Assembly: GCF_000820145.1 (NCBI RefSeq)
Contig: NZ_CDBW01000006.1
Span: 476,810 to 540,809, forward strand
Length of the DNA: 64,000 bases
Source: Aeromonas sobria
GTDB taxonomy: Bacteria > Pseudomonadota > Gammaproteobacteria > Enterobacterales > Aeromonadaceae
Direction of reading: 5' to 3'
Within the stretch, counting starts at the first letter, position 1, and each line of letters opens with the position of its first letter. A program made the translations under genes and the position numbers. A model generated the notes under the pieces. That model did not search any database, was not told where the DNA came from, and saw only the letters and a program-made list of their open reading frames with translations. Shown here piece after piece: positions 8,041-16,700 of this stretch.

Positions 8041-10494
8041 TTAAATTTTCTGACGGTTCGCGCTCTTGATAACAGCTTCTTTTTCTGATGCGAATTTTTC
8101 TAAAATTGCCGGTATGAACGCTGTCTGCTCATCCCCAAAAAGACGTATCTCCTCCTCCTCTTCTTTCAAAAGATATTTAATAAAAACCTCGGCTTTTTTC
8201 AATCTAGTATTTACTCTCTCTATTCGTTTTCTATCTTTGAACAACTTAAAATCATCAATAGACAGTGAAACTATATCGTTAGCTATAGTTTCATCAAATA
8301 TCCCACAATCTGAGGAAACAAGCTCTATATAGGTAAAGAATGATGAAAGATTATTGTAGATATAGAGTCCATAGTTCGTGATTTTTATACTATCCACTTC
8401 ATTAGAGTAGCTATCTAGTCGATTATTGGATTCGACAAGGTCCCACTTCAGAAAAATATCAATGTTTTTTTCAAAATCATCGACCATATTATATCTTTCT
8501 GAAAAATGCTCTTTTAATTCACCGATTGAGAGATAGAATGGATTCGATGGGTCAATGCCATCAGAAAGTTTCTTCAGAATTCTTAATCCAGTAAAATGTG
8601 AACCATTTTGTTTATTTCTAATTTGAAAAATATTAGGGATGCTACTTTGAGATTCATCATAGAAAAATCTATATGGAATCATTACGGGTTTTAATACTTG
8701 GTGTATCTGTAGAGTCCATAGTTTAGTTGTTGATACCATTTCACCAACATTAGTGTAACCAGACTTTAAAAAATCTCGAAATAGCTCAAGTGCAAGTCTA
8801 ATGTTCCCATGCGCACAAGCATTTAAAAAATCTGTTAATGGTGAGTTAGTTATATTTGAAAATTCATTTTTTAATATATGGAAAAGCCGCTTAATATCTT
8901 TTGCTTTTTGCGAAGTTGCATCAACCCCAAATTCTGCCTCACAAAATTCATCGCTGTTAATTCTAGCAAGTATATAGTTTATTCTTTTTTCAAATACAGC
9001 TTGTGTTATTGGAGAGCTAATATGAAATCCTGAATTTTGATATGCATCAAGAGTTCCATGGATTCGTGATGCATGAAAACGTTCCTCTCTCATTGATATT
9101 ACAACTAAACACTCTAAAGTGTCGGCAATTTCATGTGCTGTAGTGAAACAGAAGTCTTGTAAATCATGAGGGTATTGATCTGTGTTATCTACTGCAATTA
9201 TGCAACCTTTATGTTTTTTTCTCCAATACTCAACAAGGCGCGATGCAACATACTTGCGGTCATTTTTCCATTCTCTGACCATATCGTTGAGTTTAATATT
9301 GTAGTTTTCAGTTTCTTCATTGATTCCATAAAGTAACTGACGCTTAGCCATATCATATCTATCATCAAATAGACTCAAGAGTGTTGATCTATCTCCCTTA
9401 AGTAGCTCATCGACATCAAGATGGTTAATTATTTGCTCCCATATTGAATCATGAATTTTAGATTTACTTTCTGGTACTTTAAGCAAGTCTGCTATTGCAA
9501 CTCTAGAGTGCTTAGATAGATATTGTGGCGGGTTGTGATAGAGTAATTTTCTTAAGAAAGTTGACTTTCCTGCCCCTTTTCCTCCAAATAAAATTATAAC
9601 ATCTCCCGTTTTTTTATTTTGCAAGCTCTTTGCTATTCGATTTCCAAAAGCCCCTCCCTTTTCGGTGTCTACTGAATCCTGGATGCCTCTCTCTTCAAAA
9701 TATGGAGACAGTGTGTCTTTTATAATTCCTCTAAAGTTGTTGAATGCATTTTCATAGTCTCTATGAGTTACATAGCAAGACTCCATAAATTCTCGTGCAG
9801 AGACATCAATTGCACCAAAATATTTCTTTGCAAAAGGTCTCAGTTCTTTTGCATATTCGTTTGAGCTAACCTCACTATCATACGAGGATATTTTGTCCTT
9901 CGGATAGAATAATTCTCTATTTTGTCGGCCGATAGAGCCTGTTTGGTGTTTTAGTGCTCCAGATTTTATTGATTCATATCCAAGTATATTTATTGCGTCA
10001 ATAAATTCTTTAGAAAAATACGAGTTATCCTTAATCACTAAGGCCTTTAAATTCCTCCAGTTTTTTCCTTTCTCAAATGTCTTAAAAAATATCCATTCAT
10101 GGCCATTAGTTATTCCTGCAAATTCACAACCTTCCTCCATGCAATATGTACGTACTTGTTCCATAGCCTCTTTTATATTATTGTCAGTCAGCAATGTTTT
10201 AACTAAAATGTGCCTTGATAGTTTATGACCGTTAAAATTGTTTGGGAGGTTAAAGTATACTCCTTCTTTCTTAGCTTCTAAGAATATTAAGTCATCACCA
10301 TTGGATCGTTTCAGCCTGTAATCAGCATAACCCGGAGAAATGTAGCTTTCATGAAAAGTATGTGTTTTTGGCCAACATAACACACCATGGATGATTTCAT
10401 CTATTATCTTATGCCGAGTATCAGCCTCATTATAGGCTCTGGCTTCATATTTCTTGGATATTTCAATCGCTAATTCATGAGATGTTTTATTCAT
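8041..10494 (-). CDS. Restriction-nuclease-like / P-loop NTPase fusion protein
   Basis: An 817-residue protein with two visible parts. Residues 1-140 resemble the N-terminal nuclease domain of type I restriction R subunits: a helical start, then Asp58 and FLEAKK (Glu73, Lys75), the spacing of a PD-(D/E)xK active site. A P-loop domain follows: Walker A GGKGAGKST at 304-312, Walker B-like IIAVDNTD at 432-439 and a possible sensor motif VISMREERF near 465-473. The long helical C-terminal part (about 500-817) has no motif I recognise. There is no helicase motif, methylase or specificity partner, so it is not an ordinary R subunit. Coding DNA is far more AT-rich than the neighbours, pointing to transfer. 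A stand-alone anti-phage role is plausible inference; the family name is unknown to me. Confidence 0.7.
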   Translation of the reverse strand: MNKTSHELAIEISKKYEARAYNEADTRHKIIDEIIHGVLCWPKTHTFHESYISPGYADYRLKRSNGDDLIFLEAKKEGVYFNLPNNFNGHKLSRHILVKTLLTDNNIKEAMEQVRTYCMEEGCEFAGITNGHEWIFFKTFEKGKNWRNLKALVIKDNSYFSKEFIDAINILGYESIKSGALKHQTGSIGRQNRELFYPKDKISSYDSEVSSNEYAKELRPFAKKYFGAIDVSAREFMESCYVTHRDYENAFNNFRGIIKDTLSPYFEERGIQDSVDTEKGGAFGNRIAKSLQNKKTGDVIILFGGKGAGKSTFLRKLLYHNPPQYLSKHSRVAIADLLKVPESKSKIHDSIWEQIINHLDVDELLKGDRSTLLSLFDDRYDMAKRQLLYGINEETENYNIKLNDMVREWKNDRKYVASRLVEYWRKKHKGCIIAVDNTDQYPHDLQDFCFTTAHEIADTLECLVVISMREERFHASRIHGTLDAYQNSGFHISSPITQAVFEKRINYILARINSDEFCEAEFGVDATSQKAKDIKRLFHILKNEFSNITNSPLTDFLNACAHGNIRLALELFRDFLKSGYTNVGEMVSTTKLWTLQIHQVLKPVMIPYRFFYDESQSSIPNIFQIRNKQNGSHFTGLRILKKLSDGIDPSNPFYLSIGELKEHFSERYNMVDDFEKNIDIFLKWDLVESNNRLDSYSNEVDSIKITNYGLYIYNNLSSFFTYIELVSSDCGIFDETIANDIVSLSIDDFKLFKDRKRIERVNTRLKKAEVFIKYLLKEEEEEIRLFGDEQTAFIPAILEKFASEKEAVIKSANRQKI

Positions 10495-11076
10495 TTTATA
10501 TGTAAACCGTAGGCAATTAAATATTGATGTTTATTTAAAATCATATAACTTTAAATTTCTTACATATATCTTTTTAAGATGTATTTTCATTTGGGTGGAT
10601 TGTTAATAAATGTTTTCCATTAAATTATTTTAACAATATGTCATATAATGATTTTCTGTCATAAATATAAGTATTATCTAATATATTATTTGTTGAACGA
10701 TATAGCTACCGCACGGGGTTTCAGCTCCCTGAGTGCTCTTTTTAACCAAATTGAAGATGGATAAACCATAACCACTCCTTGGCTGCCTTTGGGGCTCTAA
10801 GGGTCGGATGAGTAGCCTATCAAACGCTGACCTCTCTTGTTGAGTAAAAACACAGCCGTTACGTGGGATTTGAATGAAATCTTGATGGCGGTCAGATTTT
10901 GACGTGGAAAGGTCGAGAGAAATGGGAGGAGGGAAGATGGCTTCTCTTCTTGTTGCTGCTCCGCTCGGCCAAGCACGTCATGTGTTATCTCTTGCTCATC
11001 AATGCCTTGTAACCGCTGGTTACAGATCTTGCGTCGATCGGCGGACCCTTACTCCAGTAAATTCAGCAGCGATTGA
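10495..11076. other. Gene-free stretch: AT-rich tail plus degraded coding-like DNA
   Basis: From 10495 to about 10690 the sequence is AT-rich and featureless, probably holding the promoter of the nuclease-NTPase gene. From about 10690 to 11055 the composition changes. On the minus strand two frames stay open for long distances without a start codon (one from about 11051 to 10800, one from about 11000 to 10685) and read like broken protein. On the plus strand another open segment ends in a TGA directly before the next gene. I read this as remnant DNA left by insertion or rearrangement, not as a functional gene. Confidence 0.4.
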
Positions 11077-12021
11077 ATGCACCACAAAGCCGTGCTGGCC
11101 ATCGCCTGCACCGCCGCCCTGTCCGCCTGCGACAGCGAGAAGGCGGCCAACAGCATCGCCAAACGCGCACCGTTGCCCTTGTCCGATGCCGGCGTCTATG
11201 AGGCGAACCTGCTCAGCCGCGATGGCGATCAGGGGCCGCTCAAGATGATCAAGGGGCTGGAAGGATTGGCGCTGGTCTATCCCAAGGGGGATGACCAGCA
11301 GCACTGGGGCATCTGGGTCGAGAACGATGGCAAGTCGATTACCTCTTCGCAATGGATCGGGCAGGTTGCCCAGAAAGAGAACAAGGATGGCATCTATCCG
11401 GTGCTGCTGGAGCGCACCTCGGTGCGGGGCAAGCGGCTCGATGCCCAGAGCAACGACCACAACCTCATCAGCTTTCAAGACAAAGCGGTAACCGATCTGG
11501 ATGGCAAGGAGGTCAAGCGCTGGACCTTTGACTTCAGCCGTACTGGCACCCAGTTCCGGGATCCGGATCAGAGCACCGCCCTCTATCGCGACTGGATCGG
11601 CCACCTTGCCGTGAACAAGCTTGCCACCCGGACGATCACCAGCGACAGCTGGCGGGTGGCAGAGGACGCCGGCTTTGGTGATGCCATGGTGGGGCTGACC
11701 CGCAGCACCAACAACGGCGGCTCCCTGACTCTGGGGATCGAATTTCCCAAGGCGGGCTGTACCCTGACCGGCAAGGGCAGTGCGGAGTCTGGCAAGGGGC
11801 TCAGCAAGCTCATCCTGAGCGGGTTTGGCAAGTGCAGCTTCAAGGCATCAAGCGATCTCAGCCCGCTTGAGAACAAGTGGATGCTGGGCCTGGCCAAGGC
11901 CAAAGAGGGGGCAACGGCCTACGTCGCCGCGTTCGAGATGCCGGATACACGCAAGACGACCCTGGTGGTGGGCTTCCCCGAACAACATGGCCTGATGATG
12001 GTGGGCGACAAGCAGCCCTGA
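11077..12021 (+). CDS. Putative lipoprotein of unknown function
   Basis: A 314-residue protein starting with a typical lipoprotein signal: positively charged start, hydrophobic stretch AVLAIACTAAL and lipobox LSAC with Cys at about residue 18. The mature part is polar with predicted beta strands and no recognised domain. The start is fixed because an in-frame TGA lies immediately upstream, yet the ribosome site is poor and the remnant DNA upstream looks foreign, so its original control region may have been lost. A strong terminator follows. Confidence 0.7.
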   Translation: MHHKAVLAIACTAALSACDSEKAANSIAKRAPLPLSDAGVYEANLLSRDGDQGPLKMIKGLEGLALVYPKGDDQQHWGIWVENDGKSITSSQWIGQVAQKENKDGIYPVLLERTSVRGKRLDAQSNDHNLISFQDKAVTDLDGKEVKRWTFDFSRTGTQFRDPDQSTALYRDWIGHLAVNKLATRTITSDSWRVAEDAGFGDAMVGLTRSTNNGGSLTLGIEFPKAGCTLTGKGSAESGKGLSKLILSGFGKCSFKASSDLSPLENKWMLGLAKAKEGATAYVAAFEMPDTRKTTLVVGFPEQHGLMMVGDKQP

Positions 12022-12058
12022 TCCCGTCTTGATATCCCGCCCCAGCACTGTGTTGTTA

Positions 12059-12080
12059 CCCCGGCCTGGCCGGGGTTTTT
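12059..12080 (+). terminator. Rho-independent terminator after the lipoprotein gene
   Basis: CCCCGGCC and GGCCGGGG arms with a very small loop, followed by TTTTT. It lies 37 bases after the lipoprotein stop and before the convergent CrtC-like gene. Confidence 0.85.
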
Positions 12081-12123
12081 GATGGCGAGTGGGCTGCCAT
12101 TAGAGGGGAGAATTGGGCAAGGC

Positions 12124-13365
12124 TCAGTAGCCCGTCATCTCCAGATAGCCGACGCCCTTGGCATCTCCCGAGACCGAGACCGCACCCTCCCAGTAGTCAA
12201 AGCGGCCGGTCATGGCCTGATTGGGCTGACGGGCTTTGATGGTGAGGGTCATTCCGGCGGCGTTTAGCTGCCACTCGACGGGGTACGCTTGCCCCTTGGG
12301 GCCGCGCCAGGTGTTGCCCGGAGTGAGGCGAATGGCGTCGGGGGCGAGCACCCGGCTGCTGCCATCTTGTTCAATCAAAATGCCGTAACGGTTTTCGGGC
12401 TGGTTTTCGGGATTAGCGCGGCCCGCCTTGGTGCGCAGGCGAAACAGCATCAGCTCGCGGCCATCGGCCAGTTGCAGCGAAAACCAGTCCCAACCCGATT
12501 GCCACTCGGCCAATACCGAGCTGCTCCACTCGTGATCAAACCAGCCTTGTCCGGTGACGGTGCGGGTTTCGCCATCGCGAGTCAGGGTGCCGCGAAGAGT
12601 GAGGCGCGGGTAGGAGTAGTAAAAGGAGGCGTTGCCCGGGCTCTTCTCGCTGTAACCCGCCTTGCCTTGCAGCACCAGCGGCTTGGCGGCAGTGACGGTG
12701 AGGTTCAGCTCGCCAATCTTGCTCTGTACCTTGAGGGTGGCGGGGAACAGCGCCGCCCCTTGGGAGGCAAGCCGCCACTCCCTGAGCCAATATTGGCCGC
12801 CGCTGGCCCCCGCCAGTCCCGGTCCCTGCCGACTGGCCCGTTCATCTTGCTGGTGGCTGCCACGGTCGAGATCCGTGATGGCAAACTGGGCCAGCCAGAG
12901 CTGGGGGGTGAGCCAGGGGTTGCTGGTGCGGAGTTCTTGCTCGATACCCTGGCGAAACAGGGTCCACTGCATGCCATATTCGCGCCCCTGTTCATCCTTG
13001 AGGTTGCCGGTGAGATACCACCACTCGGAGCGGTAATCGGGGTGTGCGGCGTGATCCTCCGGCAATTTGATGGTTTGCCCCGGCAGCACTTTTTTGAAGC
13101 TGTCGTTGCCGCCGCCGAGCAGGGCGCCCAGATCGCTGGCCTGCGCGCTGCCAATCATTGCAATCAGCGGGAGCAAGAGGGTGGCGAGCCACAGGGGCCG
13201 TAAGGAGGACAAGATCCCCCTCACCCTGGCCCTCTCCCGAAGGGAGAGGGGATGGTTCAATGCCGCACAGTGCTCTTCTTTGCGCTGAAGAAGGGGCGGA
13301 GAGAGGGACGTGGTTAATAGGAGCTTCAAGCTATGGCTGAGCCAGTGCGCTAACCGATATGTCAT
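12124..13365 (-). CDS. CrtC/lipocalin-like (AttH-type) secreted protein
   Basis: 413 residues if started at the ATG at 13365, which overlaps the permease stop (ATGA) and has AGGAG upstream. The mature part belongs to the CrtC/AttH lipocalin-like family: HPDYRSEWWYLTGNL, QWTLFR, GQGWFDHEWSS and DWFSLQLADGRELMLFRLR. In such operons the protein is exported or acts with the ABC transporter; its substrate is unknown. The first 75 residues are odd: between MTYRLAHWLSHS and a good signal peptide (SLRPLWLATLLLPLIA...SAQA) lies sequence encoded by a palindromic repeat. A GTG at 13224 with GAGAGG upstream would give a 366-residue form with a normal signal peptide and may be the real start. Confidence 0.75.
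   Translation of the reverse strand: MTYRLAHWLSHSLKLLLTTSLSPPLLQRKEEHCAALNHPLSLRERARVRGILSSLRPLWLATLLLPLIAMIGSAQASDLGALLGGGNDSFKKVLPGQTIKLPEDHAAHPDYRSEWWYLTGNLKDEQGREYGMQWTLFRQGIEQELRTSNPWLTPQLWLAQFAITDLDRGSHQQDERASRQGPGLAGASGGQYWLREWRLASQGAALFPATLKVQSKIGELNLTVTAAKPLVLQGKAGYSEKSPGNASFYYSYPRLTLRGTLTRDGETRTVTGQGWFDHEWSSSVLAEWQSGWDWFSLQLADGRELMLFRLRTKAGRANPENQPENRYGILIEQDGSSRVLAPDAIRLTPGNTWRGPKGQAYPVEWQLNAAGMTLTIKARQPNQAMTGRFDYWEGAVSVSGDAKGVGYLEMTGY
13205..13310. repeat. Palindromic interspersed repeat inside a gene leader
   Basis: CCCTCTCCC-GAA-GGGAGAGGG palindrome at 13230-13250 with CCCCTCACCCTGG before it, the well-known intergenic repeat type of gammaproteobacteria (translated as SLRERARVRG). 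It is in frame within the 5' part of the CrtC-like gene. Outer limits are estimated. Confidence 0.7.
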
Positions 13366-15791
13366 ACCACTCTCCTTGCCGCATACCAGGAGGCCAGTGC
13401 GCCACAGACAGGCGCCAGCAACAGGGCGGTGACCGCATGAAGGGGGGCGGCCTCGAAGGCGAGGCGCCAGCCAAAGGCGCGGGGGTTGACCACCTCGATC
13501 AGCACCCAGGCAAGGCCATACCCCACCGGCAGGGCCAGCAGGGCGGTGAGCAGCCCCAATCCCGCTCCTTGCCACACCAGCAGCTGGCGGCAGTGGCGGG
13601 GGCTCAAGCCCAGACTCTGCAAGATCTGCAGCTCGCCACGGCGCGCCAGCCCCAGCACCATAAAAGCCGAGCCAATGCCGACAAAGGCGATACCGAGGAT
13701 CAGCAATTTCAATAACTCGGTCACCACAAAGGTCTGGTCAAACACCTTGAGCGCCGCGCTGTGGATGGCGGGGGCGGAGAGCAGATTGATCTGCTCGCCA
13801 AAGCGCTCGCGCAGGCGATCGGCCAACTGCTCGGGGTCGTCGCTAAAGAGGGCGAGGGATTGCACCGCTCCCGCCTCGAAGGCGTGCAGGATCTGCCCCT
13901 TGTCGCTGCCGTAGTCCTGATAGACGCCGGTGACGGTGAACTGCCTTGGCCCCTGCTCGCCGCTGATCGCCAATGTCTGGCCCACCTTGACCCCGAGGCG
14001 CACCGTCAGCGGCTCGCTCGCCAGCACTTCGTCGGGGCGGGTCGGCCAGCGCCCGGCCAGCAGCGGATAGGCCGCTTTAAGCTGGGGGATAAAATCCATC
14101 TGCGCCCACTCGATGGGCTGCCCCTGCCAGCGGGCCGGATGCACCGAGCGGCGCGAGGCGGCGCTCACCAGAGGATTGGCGAGCAGGGTCTCGAGGGTTG
14201 TGTTGCTCAAGGTGCCCTTGTTGCCCGCCACCCCCTTGGGGGCGGTGACATAGAGATCGGCGGCCAGACGCTGGCCGAGCCAGATCTCCACGCTGGAGCG
14301 AAAGCTCGACACCATGACGCCGATGCCGATGGCCGCCGCGATGGCGAGCTGCAACGCCATCACCGCGATGGCGGTGCGATCGAGGTGATAGAGGGTCTCG
14401 GCCACCCCGAGCCGGGCGGTAAGGGGGCCGCCCGCGCGCCGTCGCAACCAGCCAAGCAGGCCGCGCAGGGCATCGGGCAGCCAGAGCGCCATGGCCAGCA
14501 GCCAGCCACCGGCGATAAAGAGGGCGCCAGTGAGACCGGTTTGCGGCAACCACAGGCACAGAGCGCACAGCAGCAAGATGGCGATGGCCAGCACGCGCCG
14601 TCGCCACGGGTGAGCGGGGGGACGGCTGCTGCCAGCGCGCAGTTCGAGGGGGGATTGGCGCAGCAGTTGCCACCAGCCGGGCAGGTTGGCGGCCAGCGTG
14701 CCGAGCAGCCCGATCAACAGCGCCTTGAGCAGGCTCACAGGGGAGAGGCGAAGCAGATCGATGGGGTTGGGCCCATAGAGATCGGCCAGCGCCTGGGTCA
14801 GTTGCCCCATTAGTGCCAGCGCCAACAGGCTGCCGAGCAGTACCCCGAGCAGGGTGCCGATTGTGGCGAGAATAACGAGCTCCAGGATGAGCCAGCCAAG
14901 CACCCGACTCGGTGGCATCCCCAGAATGATCAGCTGGGCCAGCTGGGGGCGGCGCACGCTCTGGACAAATCGCTGGGCGTTGAACACCAGAAACAGGCCC
15001 ACCGCCATGGCGAGCAATGACAGCGCAGTCAGGTTGAGGGCCAGCGCATCGCCAAGCTGGCTGGCATCGAGCGCCGGGCTGATGGGCTCAAGCCACAAGG
15101 GCTGGTTGGGGTAACGGGTTTGCAGGGTTGCCTGCAGGGTGCGCGCCTCAGCGTCGCTTAGCTTGAAGAGGATGCGATCGAGCCGACCCGCTTTATCCAG
15201 CAGCGGCTGGGCGAGGCCGATATCGGTCACCAGCAGCCGCTCCATGGGCACGGCGCCCGGTTCAAACGTGCCTGCCAGCGTCAGGGTCAGGATTCGGGCG
15301 CTTGCGCCGTCGCTGCCCCCCAGCACAAAGCGGCGGCTCTGGCCCGGTTGCCAGCGAAGGCGATCTGCTTCGGGGGCTGCCAGCCAGACGCTGTCGGCAC
15401 GGTTTAAGGAGAAGGCGGGGTCGCTATCAGGCCGGGTGCCAAACAGCTGACGCAGGGGGCCGGGGTTGAAGAGATCCATCCCCAGCAGTTGAAAGCTGCG
15501 ACCCTGCTCATCCTTGAGCCAACCATGGAGCTGGGGCATGGCATCGAGGGCGGGCTGGCTTGTCACCAATTGCACGTAAAGCTGTTCATCCAGCCCGCCA
15601 GCGGGGGCCAGCCGGTAGTTGGCCTCTCCTGCCAGCTGGCTGCGGGCGGCGACAAAGTTGGTGCGTGCGCTGTGATTGAGCAGCTCGATGGCCACCACCA
15701 GCGAGACCCCCAGCACCAGCCCGGCCAGACTCATCAACAGCAGCCAGGGGTGGCTGCGATAGAGGCGCAGCAGCGCTTTGAGTGGCAACAT
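13362..15791 (-). CDS. ABC transporter permease, FtsX-like
   Basis: An 809-residue inner-membrane protein with the two-FtsX-domain plan: one transmembrane helix at the N-terminus (residues about 13-35), a large periplasmic domain, three helices near 260-370, further helices near 395-440 and 480-500, a second periplasmic domain, and three C-terminal helices near 685-800. This matches the large permeases of the LolCDE/MacB-like mechanotransmission group encoded next to CrtC/AttH proteins. It probably moves an envelope molecule rather than importing a nutrient (inference). It lies 30 bases after the ATPase gene and overlaps the CrtC-like gene, so the three form one operon. Confidence 0.85.
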   Translation of the reverse strand: MLPLKALLRLYRSHPWLLLMSLAGLVLGVSLVVAIELLNHSARTNFVAARSQLAGEANYRLAPAGGLDEQLYVQLVTSQPALDAMPQLHGWLKDEQGRSFQLLGMDLFNPGPLRQLFGTRPDSDPAFSLNRADSVWLAAPEADRLRWQPGQSRRFVLGGSDGASARILTLTLAGTFEPGAVPMERLLVTDIGLAQPLLDKAGRLDRILFKLSDAEARTLQATLQTRYPNQPLWLEPISPALDASQLGDALALNLTALSLLAMAVGLFLVFNAQRFVQSVRRPQLAQLIILGMPPSRVLGWLILELVILATIGTLLGVLLGSLLALALMGQLTQALADLYGPNPIDLLRLSPVSLLKALLIGLLGTLAANLPGWWQLLRQSPLELRAGSSRPPAHPWRRRVLAIAILLLCALCLWLPQTGLTGALFIAGGWLLAMALWLPDALRGLLGWLRRRAGGPLTARLGVAETLYHLDRTAIAVMALQLAIAAAIGIGVMVSSFRSSVEIWLGQRLAADLYVTAPKGVAGNKGTLSNTTLETLLANPLVSAASRRSVHPARWQGQPIEWAQMDFIPQLKAAYPLLAGRWPTRPDEVLASEPLTVRLGVKVGQTLAISGEQGPRQFTVTGVYQDYGSDKGQILHAFEAGAVQSLALFSDDPEQLADRLRERFGEQINLLSAPAIHSAALKVFDQTFVVTELLKLLILGIAFVGIGSAFMVLGLARRGELQILQSLGLSPRHCRQLLVWQGAGLGLLTALLALPVGYGLAWVLIEVVNPRAFGWRLAFEAAPLHAVTALLLAPVCGALASWYAARRVV

Positions 15792-15821
15792 CAGCGGGCC
15801 ACCAGCAGACGCAGTCGCCGC

Positions 15822-16502
15822 TTAGTCATGACGGGGCCCCTTGAGTTCGATCAGCAGACCCCCTTCGAGGCGCAGCACCCTGTCGGCCAGGGCAGCGTAG
15901 GCCGGGTTGTGGCTCACCAGCAGCAAGCCTGCACCGGTGTCGCGCACCGCCGCTATCATCAGCGCCATCACCTGTTCGGCATTGTGCTCATCAAGGCTGC
16001 CGGTGGGTTCGTCGGCGAGCAGCCACGTGGGCTGATGAATGAGGGCGCGGGCTAGCGCCACCCGCTGTCGCTGGCCACCGGAGAGCTGCTCCGGCCAGGC
16101 ATGGCGCTTGTGGGCCATATCGAGCTGTTGCAGCAAGCGGTCAATCCTGGTCTCATCTTGTGGCAGACCGTTGATGGCCAGTGGCAGGGCCAGATTCTCG
16201 GCCACGTTCAGGGTCGGCAGCAGGTTGAAATCCTGATAGACGATGCCGAAATGGCGGCCACGCAGCCGTGCCCGCTCGTCGGGTGATCGGGTGTCGATAC
16301 GGGTCTCTCCCAGCCAGATCTCCCCTTCGTCCGGCGCAATCAGACCGGCGATCAGATTGAGCAGGGTTGACTTGCCGCAGCCGCTTTGGCCCAGCAACAG
16401 GGTGATCTCGCCAGCGGGGAGGGCGAGATCGAGATGGTGGAACAGCGGCAGTCGTTCACTGCCGTTATCAAAGCTCTTGCAGAGGTTGCGCAGGGTCAGC
16501 AT
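15822..16502 (-). CDS. ABC transporter ATP-binding protein (LolD/MacB type)
   Basis: A 226-residue ATPase of the LolD/MacB/FtsE class. Walker A GQSGCGKST at 38-46, Q-loop in IVYQDFNLLPTL, signature LSGGQRQRVALARAL and Walker B LLADEPTGSLD are all intact; the conserved His switch is in LVSHNP. It would power the FtsX-like permease encoded next. First gene of the operon; its ribosome site is weak. Confidence 0.92.
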   Translation of the reverse strand: MLTLRNLCKSFDNGSERLPLFHHLDLALPAGEITLLLGQSGCGKSTLLNLIAGLIAPDEGEIWLGETRIDTRSPDERARLRGRHFGIVYQDFNLLPTLNVAENLALPLAINGLPQDETRIDRLLQQLDMAHKRHAWPEQLSGGQRQRVALARALIHQPTWLLADEPTGSLDEHNAEQVMALMIAAVRDTGAGLLLVSHNPAYAALADRVLRLEGGLLIELKGPRHD

Positions 16503-16563
16503 GGGATAACCGTTTGATGGTCAATGGCTTTCATCATGGTAGTTACGCTACCACGGCCGCCAA

Positions 16564-16590
16564 TGATCAACACAGCCTTGCTGTTGATCA
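16564..16590. promoter_or_regulatory. Inverted repeat between divergent genes, possible operator
   Basis: TGATCAACA at 16564-16572 and its exact complement TGTTGATCA at 16582-16590 lie between the divergently transcribed ABC operon and the DUF4357 gene. A third TGATCA is at 16615-16620. Such a symmetric site could bind a dimeric regulator; no regulator gene is adjacent. Confidence 0.45.
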
Positions 16591-16700
16591 AGAGTGCCAG
16601 TTAGTGATCAAGGCGGCAAAAGAGCAGTGGATCCTCGCTGGATCATGGTTGCCCGAGGTGGTTAGAATAGAGGCTTCCATGGGTCACAGGATGAGCAAGG

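Noticed and set aside
8041..10494. Classical type I restriction R subunit
   Set aside because: Only the N-terminal nuclease-like part fits; helicase motifs and hsdM/hsdS genes are absent.
10904..11248. 114-codon plus-strand frame overlapping the lipoprotein start
   Set aside because: Its second half is an out-of-frame copy of the lipoprotein gene and its product is Pro/Cys/Arg-rich.
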